From NCBI RefSeq assembly GCF_042652985.1, contig NZ_JBHSHQ010000006.1:1-37523 (forward strand): a stretch of 37,523 nucleotides of DNA. Reading direction: 5' to 3'. Each line of letters begins with the position of its first letter. Positions within the stretch are counted from its first letter, which is position 1. The stretch comes from Ruoffia tabacinasalis. Its GTDB lineage: Bacteria; Bacillota; Bacilli; Lactobacillales; Aerococcaceae. Below the pieces are notes generated by a model, which ran no database searches, was not told the origin of the DNA, and saw only the letters and a program-made list of their open reading frames with translations. Shown here one piece after another: positions 15,900 to 22,811 of this stretch. Both the position numbers and the translations under genes were made by a program.

Positions 15900-15928
15900 A
15901 GTTTACACATGTAACTCGTACAAGTCAA
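15900..15928 (-). promoter_or_regulatory. copYB promoter with cop box 2 overlapping
   Basis: TTGACT (15923-15928), 17-nt spacer, TAAACT (15900-15905) on the minus strand. The second cop box TACACATGTA (15904-15913) covers the -10 edge and spacer and is 31 bp from box 1, the usual two-site arrangement. Confidence 0.88.
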
Positions 15929-16011
15929 CTTATATCCATTACATTTATATAAATTCCTCCGTTTATGATAAGATTAAAATATAACGGCGCTTTCATAAGG
16001 AGAGGTTCGTA

Positions 16012-16746
16012 TTGAAAAAAGCTGGGCTTGTCTCGTTTATTTGATTCCCACTTTTGAATTAATCACGGCCTAATCTGTTTGTTGTTAAACATTCCGTTCC
16101 CTTTTTCACCCGATATCGCAGTCATATATTTTATGATAGCCAATCTCCTTTCTCTCTATTTAATGACACGACTCCTACATTCAGAAGGTCGTTCGATTTG
16201 GGATGTGATTGATTTTCAAAGGGACCGTTTAGGTAAAGATCTCCTTTGGAGGCTGCTTTGGATTTTTGTACTCTTTATCCCATTTGCTGCCGCAGTAAAT
16301 GGATTGCGTTTTTAATATTTGGAACTGATTATCTTAATCAGTTCCAAGTTATTTTTACAGGTGACTGAGTTAATAATCTGTTAACTACACCTGTTTGGCT
16401 AAGGTGGGTTGGCGCGATTGTCGCTTTATTCTTTCCATTTATTAATGCGCCGATTGAAGAAATCATGTACCGAGGTTATGCCCAGCCTAAGTTTGCTGAA
16501 GGTTTTGGTAAGCCGTGGGCAGGTATTGTCATTCCGTCGATTGGTTTCGGCTTGCAACATTGTATGTTAGCGGCGAGTTGGCAAGGGGCCTTAGTTTATA
16601 TTGGCGCATTCTTCTTTTGGGGACTTGGTAGTGCTTTGATTTTCCACTATCATCAACGACTATTTCCTATCATTATCGCGCATTTTGTTGTCAATTTAGC
16701 CTTTGCTGCAATGCCACTTGTGCTTTTAATGTTAGATGTTTATTAA
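16012..16746 (+). pseudogene. Decayed CPBP-family intramembrane protease
   Basis: A plus-strand gene broken several times. A TTG start with AAGGAGAG opens MKKAGLVSFI and meets TGA at once. The reading then moves to another frame (from about 16060, including LLNIPFPFSPDIAVIYFMIANLLSLYL) up to about 16305. It returns to the first frame near a TTTTT run and meets one more TGA at about 16374. The last part is intact: NAPIEEIMYRGY, FGLQH and HFVVN, the EExxxR, H and HxxxN signatures of CPBP (Abi/CAAX-like) membrane proteases. The lesions (at least two stops and two frameshifts) rule out function as written. Parts of the protein (16465-16746) remain open. Confidence 0.85.
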
Positions 16747-16751
16747 ACAAA

Positions 16752-16783
16752 AAGAGAGCCCACGTCATTTTGTGAGCTCTCTT
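16752..16783. terminator. Bidirectional terminator between protease pseudogene and P-type ATPase
   Basis: A stem AAGAGAGC / GCTCTCTT plus an inner CAC / GTG arm, with A and T runs outside both arms. Confidence 0.85.
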
Positions 16784-16789
16784 ATTTTG

Positions 16790-19555
16790 TTATTCTTCAG
16801 CACCTATTTTATTAGTTAACATTTTCAACCAGTGAACGATAAATGTAGCAACAGCTGCGAAACCTAGAATAATTCCCCAAGTCATCAATGTCAGTGGTTC
16901 TGTACCTAAGACATTATTCATAAATGGTAAGTAAACTGCAACCAATTGTAAAACGACACCTAAAGCCATGGCACCCACTAACAATTTATTATGGAATAGC
17001 GTGCGGTCCAAGCCGAAGGATTTGAATTTACGAACATTAAAGATATGCATTAACTGAGCGATTGCCATATATGTAAAAGTCGCCGTTTGAGCATATTCTA
17101 AGGATAGGTCAGTGAAATTATGGAATAGGAAGAATACCCCGAAAGCTCCTAAACCAATAAATATTCCACTTATAATAATTCGACTTAAGAATTGACGGTT
17201 GACCAACCCTTTTTCAGGATCACGTGGCGGATGACTCATCACATTGTCTTCGGCTTCTTCGTAAGCTAAGGCAATGGCCGGTCCAATATCAATGAGTAAG
17301 TTAAGGAATAAAATGTGTAAAGGTTGAATTGGCATCGGTAATAGGAAGATAATTGTGAATAAAATTGACACAATTTCAACCATATTACAGGCGAATAGGA
17401 AAGATACAAATTTTTTTATGTTTTCAAATATGATTCGACCTTCACGCACGGCATCGACAATGGTTGAATAACGGTCATCCGTTAAAATCATATCAGACGC
17501 TTCTTTTGCGACTTCCGTTCCGCGAATTCCCATCGCGACACCGATATCAGCACCGTTCAAGGCAGGCGCATCATTTACACCGTCTCCAGTCATCGCAACG
17601 ACTTCACCTTCATCTTGAAAAGCTCTAACGATTTGTAATTTGTTCTCAGGAGAGACGCGGGCAAAGACAGCTGATTCTCTAATTCGGTTAATGAAGTCCG
17701 ATGAATCATGCATTTCGTCAATTTCTTTACCAGTCATGGTGTTTTCCCAATTGTTAATCCCGATTTCTTTGGCAATCACTGAGGCTGTTCGAGGGTGGTC
17801 ACCGGTAATCATTTTCACAGTAATACCAGCCTCTTGCGTTTGTTTGATTGATTCGGCAACATCTTCTCTTGGTGGATCCATAATTCCGAACAAGCCATCA
17901 ATCGTTAATATCTTACGATTATTATCAAACCAACCTTCGATGTCTTCTGTAATCTCATTGGCTTCATTCTCGTCTTCAACCGTATAGCTGGCTAGGCCGA
18001 TGACACGGTTCCCTTCTTCAGTTAAAAGCTCGTTCCTCTCTGACCAAAATTCACTTTCTTCATCATCAATGTCTGTATATTCAGCTATTACATCTAAAGC
18101 ACCCTTCATAATAAAACGGTAGATATTATCGGGCAGTTTATGGAAAGTAGCCATATATTTCTTCTCAGAATCAAAAGGAATTTCAGCTAGTTGCTCAAAT
18201 TCAGTCTCTTTTAAAAATTCTGGTGACATACCAATTTTGTGTCCTAAGACAGTTAAAGCCCCATCCGTTGGGTCTCCTTCAATAGTATACTCGCCGTCAT
18301 TTTCCGCTTCTTCATTTTCATCCGCCTCGTCTTGCTTAACTAATTTTGCATCACTGGATAAAAAACCATTCGTAATCAGCTTCAGTAAATCTTGATCGTT
18401 GTCATTTAAAGCGTCTGTGTCATGAATATTCTCAGCTTCTACGTCAACAACTTCACCGTTGTATTTCACAGTACCTTTAGGTTCATAACCGTTCCCAGTA
18501 ACTTCATACACTTCATCATTTTTAATAATTAGACGTTCAACCATCATCTGGTTCTCCGTCAGGGTTCCGGTCTTATCACTGGCAATAATCGACGTTGACC
18601 CTAGCGTTTCAACAGCGGATAGGCTTTTGACGAGCGCTTCGTGTTCAGCCATCGTCGACATCCCGTTGGATAAGGTAATCGTTTCAACCGCTGGCATAGC
18701 TTCTGGAATCGCCGCTACTGCTAGAATAACTGCCACATGTAGCATTTCTGCCGTATCTTGACCGTTAAGAATACCAATTAATAAAACTAAACCTGCTGCA
18801 GCAAAGGCAACAATAATTAAAGCTTTACCTAATTTGTCTATTTCTTTATCTAGTGGACTTTCTCGGTCTTGATCTTCATCTAACATCTCTGAAATCTGAC
18901 CTACTTCAGTATTCATACCGATACCCGTCACAACGGCTTCGGCTTTACCGCGGGTTACTGCTGTACCGGAAAAGACCATATTTAATTGGTCACCGAGTGC
19001 TTCATCTTCTTCAAATGTTGCGTCAGCATCTTTATCGACCGCTTCAGACTCTCCGGTTAAGGCTGCTTCCATGACCGCAAAGTTATTGGCACTAATTAAC
19101 CGTCCATCAGCCGCAATCGCATCCCCTTCCCCTAAGATTAGAATATCTCCGGGCACAAGTTCGGTCGAATCAATTTCAATCTCTTCACCGTTACGGCGTA
19201 CTTTTGCTTTTGTATCCACCATTGATTGGAGGGCTTCAACCGATTTTTGCGCTCCGACCTCAACAAAATACCCTGTAAAGACAGATATAAAAACAGCTAA
19301 TAAAATTGCTAGCGCTTCAACCCAATCGCCCATTATGACTGAGATAACAGCCGCAACACCTAGTAAGTAAACGATAATATTATTAAGATTCTCTAGAAAA
19401 ATCTCCCATTTAGACTTTGTTTCTGATTCTTCTAATTTATTCTCACCGTGTTCTTCACGATTTTCTTCGACTTGAGACTCATTCAAACCCTCTTCAACAG
19501 AAGTGTCGAATTCCTCAAGCACTTCCTCTAGTTTCCTCTTATATATTTCACTCAT
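16790..19555 (-). CDS. P2-type cation-transporting ATPase (calcium-ATPase-like)
   Basis: A 921-residue P-type ATPase with an N-terminal cation-ATPase domain, TGES actuator loop, SDKTGTLTENQMM (phosphorylated Asp), MTGDHPRTA and GDGVNDAPALNGADIGVAMG, and ten predicted membrane segments. Ion-site segments are VAAIPEAMPAVET in M4, ACNMVEIVSI in M5 and NLLIDIGPAIAL in M6. Compared with SERCA, the M4 Glu, M5 Asn and Glu, and M6 Asn and Asp are kept but the M6 Thr is Ile. It is likely a Ca2+ exporter of the PacL/YloB/LMCA1 type, but Na+ or another cation is possible. The nucleotide domain is unusually acidic (DEADENEEAENDGE). ATG start after AGAGGAG. Monocistronic. Confidence 0.9.
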   Translation of the reverse strand: MSEIYKRKLEEVLEEFDTSVEEGLNESQVEENREEHGENKLEESETKSKWEIFLENLNNIIVYLLGVAAVISVIMGDWVEALAILLAVFISVFTGYFVEVGAQKSVEALQSMVDTKAKVRRNGEEIEIDSTELVPGDILILGEGDAIAADGRLISANNFAVMEAALTGESEAVDKDADATFEEDEALGDQLNMVFSGTAVTRGKAEAVVTGIGMNTEVGQISEMLDEDQDRESPLDKEIDKLGKALIIVAFAAAGLVLLIGILNGQDTAEMLHVAVILAVAAIPEAMPAVETITLSNGMSTMAEHEALVKSLSAVETLGSTSIIASDKTGTLTENQMMVERLIIKNDEVYEVTGNGYEPKGTVKYNGEVVDVEAENIHDTDALNDNDQDLLKLITNGFLSSDAKLVKQDEADENEEAENDGEYTIEGDPTDGALTVLGHKIGMSPEFLKETEFEQLAEIPFDSEKKYMATFHKLPDNIYRFIMKGALDVIAEYTDIDDEESEFWSERNELLTEEGNRVIGLASYTVEDENEANEITEDIEGWFDNNRKILTIDGLFGIMDPPREDVAESIKQTQEAGITVKMITGDHPRTASVIAKEIGINNWENTMTGKEIDEMHDSSDFINRIRESAVFARVSPENKLQIVRAFQDEGEVVAMTGDGVNDAPALNGADIGVAMGIRGTEVAKEASDMILTDDRYSTIVDAVREGRIIFENIKKFVSFLFACNMVEIVSILFTIIFLLPMPIQPLHILFLNLLIDIGPAIALAYEEAEDNVMSHPPRDPEKGLVNRQFLSRIIISGIFIGLGAFGVFFLFHNFTDLSLEYAQTATFTYMAIAQLMHIFNVRKFKSFGLDRTLFHNKLLVGAMALGVVLQLVAVYLPFMNNVLGTEPLTLMTWGIILGFAAVATFIVHWLKMLTNKIGAEE

Positions 19556-19762
19556 AGTAAACTCCTCTTGTTTATAAGATTTTTAACATAGCACTCTTAC
19601 TTTTTCATATTCTTAATATAACATTTAATTTAAAGCAATTAAATTTATTTGCCTTGCGAAAATATATTAAATAAGCTTGATATTACACTATTTTAAATAA
19701 ATATTTCGATATAATTACACTTAAATTAAGTTGACAATAAGCTCACATTTTATACAAAAAAA

Positions 19763-19786
19763 AGAACTGCCTCTCTAGACAATTCT
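19763..19786 (-). terminator. Terminator of the hypothetical gene / sixA / gloB group
   Basis: On the minus strand AGAATTG pairs with CAGTTCT (one G-U) and is followed by eight T. It lies about 15 bp after the stop of the hypothetical gene. Confidence 0.8.
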
Positions 19787-19799
19787 CTAATAAATTTGC

Positions 19800-20324
19800 T
19801 TACCATTCATCACGAAAGTTCTCGACGGCTTCTTTGTAGCGTTTGATGATTCGGTCTTTTTGCTTTAATAGCACTTTCAACCCGCCTAGGAGTTCTTGGG
19901 ATGTTTCGACCATATCCAAGTCTTCTTGTTGTTGCATGATTGCTTCATCAACGAGTTCATGAGGCACTTCGGCTTTTATTTCATTGAACACAGAAATAAT
20001 CTGGTGCTTTAGACGTTCTTTCCGTTCAGGTTCCGCTGCTTTTATTTGCGGCACATGCTCTTTAACAAAGCGGAAATCTAGTCTCCGCGTCATCTTCCCG
20101 TCTAAGACTCGGACATATTCTTTTTGAAAAGGGGTGATCCCAGGCGTTTGTCCGTGAATTTGGTACCAGCCGTCATACATCGCCCAGACGCCGGGCTCAA
20201 TTTCGGGTTGGAATTCTCGGCTAAGGATAAAGGTCGGATCATCGCCCGTAATTTCTGCTACCCACCGTTTTTCATCGGTGGCTGAAGGTTGTAATTGTAA
20301 ATATTGTGGTTTCAGTGTCGACAT
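19800..20324 (-). CDS. Hypothetical protein
   Basis: A 174-residue protein I do not recognise. The N-terminal half looks like a small beta domain rich in aromatic residues (RWVAEITGDDPTFILSREF, PGVWAMYDGWYQIHGQTPG). The C-terminal half is charged and helical (EPERKERLKHQIISVFNEI, LLKQKDRIIKRYKEAVENF) and may form a coiled coil. No signal peptide or membrane segment is seen. The frame is open 13 codons upstream, overlapping the sixA stop, but the ATG at 20322-20324 has an AGGAAAGG just before it and is preferred. It follows sixA by 20 bp and ends before a terminator, so it is probably the last gene of a gloB-sixA-hypothetical unit. Confidence 0.75.
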   Translation of the reverse strand: MSTLKPQYLQLQPSATDEKRWVAEITGDDPTFILSREFQPEIEPGVWAMYDGWYQIHGQTPGITPFQKEYVRVLDGKMTRRLDFRFVKEHVPQIKAAEPERKERLKHQIISVFNEIKAEVPHELVDEAIMQQQEDLDMVETSQELLGGLKVLLKQKDRIIKRYKEAVENFRDEW

Positions 20325-20344
20325 TCCTTTCCTACTCAACTTAC

Positions 20345-20809
20345 TTATGTGCGAATTTGCCAATTGAATGTGGCTTTGAGTGGGTCTCTTTGTGTCACTT
20401 CCATACTAACCATTGACCCTTTTCGTATCCGGCGGGACTCACCAGTGAATTCATATACCCACTCACTTAAAGTCGGTTCATGTCCAAAGACGAGTAACGT
20501 CGCATCATCTTGAACGGTTTTTAATGCTTCTAAAAACTTTTCTATCTCTCCAGTATAGATAAATTCATGAATCCTTGGTTCCTCAAGCTTTAATTTGTCG
20601 GTGGCGAGTGCGGCTGTCTCTTGCGCCCGGTTTGCTGGACTTGACCAGCTGACAAAGTTCCTTTCTTTAAGTGGCCCGAGTTTTTCTTCGAGTTCGGGAA
20701 GTAGTTTTGCGTATTTTTCCTTCCCTTTATCAGTCAGGTGGCGGTCGATGTCAACGAGTCCTTCCCTGCGTTCTTCAGCTTTCGCGTGGCGAATGAATAT
20801 CAGTTCCAT
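20345..20809 (-). CDS. SixA-like histidine phosphatase
   Basis: A 154-residue member of the histidine phosphatase (phosphoglycerate-mutase-like) superfamily of the short SixA type. The catalytic motif RHAKAE is at residues 7-12, SSPANRAQETA follows near 56-66 and the second histidine lies in VFGHEPTLSEW. SixA in E. coli removes phosphate from phosphohistidine proteins (PTS or phosphorelay); the substrate here is unknown. ATG start after GGAGAG. It lies 24 bp after the GloB-like gene and 20 bp before a hypothetical gene, all on the minus strand. Confidence 0.88.
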   Translation of the reverse strand: MELIFIRHAKAEERREGLVDIDRHLTDKGKEKYAKLLPELEEKLGPLKERNFVSWSSPANRAQETAALATDKLKLEEPRIHEFIYTGEIEKFLEALKTVQDDATLLVFGHEPTLSEWVYEFTGESRRIRKGSMVSMEVTQRDPLKATFNWQIRT

Positions 20810-20833
20810 GATTCTCTCTCCTTTTAACTATGC

Positions 20834-21535
20834 TTAAAAATTATCTCGCGCTACTCTTAATTCAATAAAAGTTTCTAAGTTTTCAGCTTGTAGGAACAAG
20901 TTAATATCTTTTTCTATTCCAATTGTCGAAGGTAAAGTCGGTTGATCTTTTGCTCTTTGTGCTTGTACTTCTTCTAAAGCTTTTGCAAATGACGGATCTG
21001 TTGGATCTGTCTCGTGAGCAAAACGTAAATTCGTTTCTGTATATTCGTGCGCTGCATAGACTTTGACCTCATTTGGTAAAGCTTTAAAGGTTTGAAGCGC
21101 ATCATACTGAGCTTGATAATCCCCGGTGAATACACGTCCGCAACCGCCTGAGAACAATGCGTCCCCACAGAATAAGTCATTTCCCATTAAGTAACTGATA
21201 TGCTCTTCGGTATGACCACCACTTTTAAACACTTTAAAGGTTTTGTTCAATAATTCAAACTCATCGCCATCTTTGACAGTAACTTGGTTGAGACTGGCAG
21301 TTTCTTTCGGTCCATAAACAGGTGTCTCTGGGTATTTTGCTAAGACATCTTTGACCCCACCAATATGGTCATCGTGTTTATGCGTTAAGATGATCGCAGC
21401 TAAGTCCAATGCTTCTTTGTCAAAATAATCTAAAACGCCCGCTGACTCACCAGGATCGACAATAATTCCATCAGTTCCATTATCTATGACCCAAATATAG
21501 TTGTCAGAAAAGGCTTTTACTGGATTAATATTCAT
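20834..21535 (-). CDS. Metallo-beta-lactamase-fold hydrolase, GloB-like
   Basis: A 233-residue hydroxyacylglutathione-hydrolase (glyoxalase II) homologue. The binuclear metal motif is THKHDDHIGG, with further ligands in SGGHTEEH, CGDALFSGGCGR and AAHEYT, and the C-terminal part (NLRFA...LPSTIGIEKDINLFL) matches the GloB C-terminal domain that binds the glutathione moiety. It may hydrolyse lactoylglutathione or another thioester. The frame opens at a GTG three codons upstream, but the ATG at 21533-21535 is favoured because GAGGAG is 8 nt before it. The presence of GloB-like and GST-like genes in one window would fit an organism that has or imports glutathione. Confidence 0.88.
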   Translation of the reverse strand: MNINPVKAFSDNYIWVIDNGTDGIIVDPGESAGVLDYFDKEALDLAAIILTHKHDDHIGGVKDVLAKYPETPVYGPKETASLNQVTVKDGDEFELLNKTFKVFKSGGHTEEHISYLMGNDLFCGDALFSGGCGRVFTGDYQAQYDALQTFKALPNEVKVYAAHEYTETNLRFAHETDPTDPSFAKALEEVQAQRAKDQPTLPSTIGIEKDINLFLQAENLETFIELRVARDNF

Positions 21536-21637
21536 ATCACTCACTCCTCTTTGCTTATATTTATCTTTATTCTAATCTTAGCAAAGTTTACAGAAATTTT
21601 CTTGTGATACTACTTGTGGGAGTTGGGAAAATGCAGA

Positions 21638-22309
21638 CTTGAGACAAATGGCGGGGTGGTTTGGCTTGAGTTAGGTGAACTCGAGACAAACGGGATTCTC
21701 ATTTGGCTTGAGTTAGACGAACTTGAGACAAACGGGATTGTCATTTGGCTTGAGTTGGGTGAACTCGAGACAAACGGAGTTGTCATTCGTCTTGAGCTAG
21801 GTGAACTCGAGACAAACGGGATTGTCATTCGGCTTGAGTTTGACGAACTCGAGACAAACGGGATTGTCATTTGGCTTGAGTTGACTGAACTTGAGACAAA
21901 TGAGATTGTCATTCGGCTTGAGCTGGGTGAACTTGAGACAAACGGGATTGTCATTTGGCTTGAGTTAGACGAACTTGAGACAAACGGGATTGTCATTTGG
22001 CTTGAGCTGGGTGAACTCGAGACAAACGAGATTCTCATTCGTCTTGAACTAGGTGAACTCGAGACAAACGGAGTTGTCATTTGGCTTGAGTTGACTGAAC
22101 TTGAGACAAACGGAATTATCATTTGGCTTGAGTTGGATGAACTCGAGACAAACGGAGTTGTCATTCGGCTTGAGTTAGACGAACTCGAGACAAACGGGAT
22201 TCTCATTTGGCTTGAGTTAGACGAACTCGAGACAAACGGGATTGTCATTCGTCTTGAGTTGAGTGAACTTGAGACAAACGGAGTTGTCATTTGGCTTGAG
22301 TTGAGCGAT
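21638..22309. repeat. Sixteen-unit 42-bp tandem repeat array
   Basis: Sixteen head-to-tail copies of a 42-bp unit with consensus CTTGAGACAAACGGGATTGT followed by CATTTGGCTTGAGTTAGACG and AA. Each unit can form a hairpin CTTGAGTT / AACTCGAG with a 5-nt loop that varies (GGGTG, AGACG, GACTG, GAGTG), and a second short one GACAA / TTGTC. Since 42 is a multiple of three, frames on both strands remain open across the array. There is no ribosome site or good start, so coding is unlikely. The array lies between the GloB-like gene and a putative small RNA unit. Confidence 0.92.
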
Positions 22310-22372
22310 TTCTTGCCACACGCATTCGCGATTGTACTCTAGCCGCCAACCAAATCCATTCCAATACAAAAA

Positions 22373-22393
22373 GGAAGGGCTTTATGCCCTTCC
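22373..22393 (-). terminator. Terminator of the putative small RNA unit
   Basis: A perfect 8-bp GC-rich stem GGAAGGGC / GCCCTTCC with a 5-nt loop, followed by a T run on the minus strand. Confidence 0.88.
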
Positions 22394-22426
22394 CCTAAAA
22401 ATTTAGTAATGTCATTCCGTTTGGTA

Positions 22427-22564
22427 CTATATATCTGAATAAACGAGTGTGTTGCGTGTCGTTTTTCTGGTTGTTAATTTATACTTTTCTCGCATCGGAA
22501 TCACATTACTTTCTGCGTATTGGTCACTACCTGTTGAAATGCAAATTTCTTCACAATTGCACAT
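22427..22564 (-). CDS. Small ORF (45 residues) inside the putative small RNA
   Basis: An ATG-to-TAG frame of 45 codons. The protein begins MCNCEEICISTGSDQYAESN, with three cysteines in the first eight residues, and ends in a basic, threonine-rich tail (KLTTRKTTRNT, then LVYSDI). There is no membrane segment or signal peptide. Its own ribosome site is poor, but a 16-codon ORF (22551-22601, starting MYIDDSGVYL after AAGG) overlaps its start by 14 nt, so coupled translation is possible. I do not recognise the protein; it could be real or a chance frame in a non-coding RNA. Confidence 0.35.
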   Translation of the reverse strand: MCNCEEICISTGSDQYAESNVIPMREKYKLTTRKTTRNTLVYSDI

Positions 22565-22777
22565 CTAAACTTAAATACACACCACTGTCATCTATATACA
22601 TCTACTAGCCTTCGCTATTTCTTTACACAGTTACCTCTAGCATTGTGGTAAACAACAGATAGTCCTGATACGCTGAGTAGCACTTTCACTGCTACTCCGA
22701 ACCTTTAAGACGGTTCTGTCGTAAAGAGTGAAACGCCAATCTTTACTTACAGTTGCATCTCTCTCTTTACTAACTAC

Positions 22778-22806
22778 ATAATATCATGTAAGCGTTTACT
22801 TGTCAA
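22778..22806 (-). promoter_or_regulatory. Strong promoter with overlapping cre site for the putative small RNA
   Basis: TTGACA (22801-22806), exactly 17 nt, TATTAT (22778-22783) on the minus strand. The spacer contains AGTAAACGCTTACA (plus-strand 22787-22800), a palindrome one base from the symmetric cre TGTAAACGCTTACA. The -35 begins only 6 bp beyond the cinA stop. CcpA binding here would block RNA polymerase. Confidence 0.75.
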
Positions 22807-22811
22807 GCGTT

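Larger units (their letters stand above)
22366..22771 (-). ncRNA. Putative independent small RNA / leader transcript
   Basis: About 405 nt between a near-consensus promoter and a strong terminator, with no gene over 60 codons. The 5' part has three consecutive hairpins, given here as plus-strand arms: GTAAAGA / TCTTTAC (about 22714-22746), GAACC / GGTTC (about 22698-22716) and GAGTAGCA / TGCTACTC (about 22675-22697). A 45-codon ORF fills the 3' part. No match was recognised to tmRNA, RNase P, 6S, SRP RNA or a known riboswitch core. The unit does not lead into a neighbouring gene, since the terminator and a repeat array follow. It may be a regulatory RNA, a dual-function RNA or a small-protein gene with a long leader. 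Confidence 0.55.

Noticed and set aside
16321..16345. Perfect 11-bp inverted repeat GGAACTGATTA / TAATCAGTTCC as a terminator or insertion scar
   Set aside because: It lies within one open frame of the protease pseudogene and encodes GTDYLNQF there; a chance repeat in coding sequence is simpler.
21614..22342. A 242-residue frame on the plus strand and a 226-residue frame on the minus strand, both built of 14-residue repeats
   Set aside because: They arise from a 42-bp tandem repeat whose period is a multiple of three. The plus frame starts at a TTG without a ribosome site, and the loops vary as hairpin loops rather than as codons.
22366..22771. tmRNA, RNase P RNA, 6S RNA or a known riboswitch
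   Set aside because: No tag-peptide frame or tRNA-like end, no GAGGAAAGTCC core and no recognised aptamer core were found.
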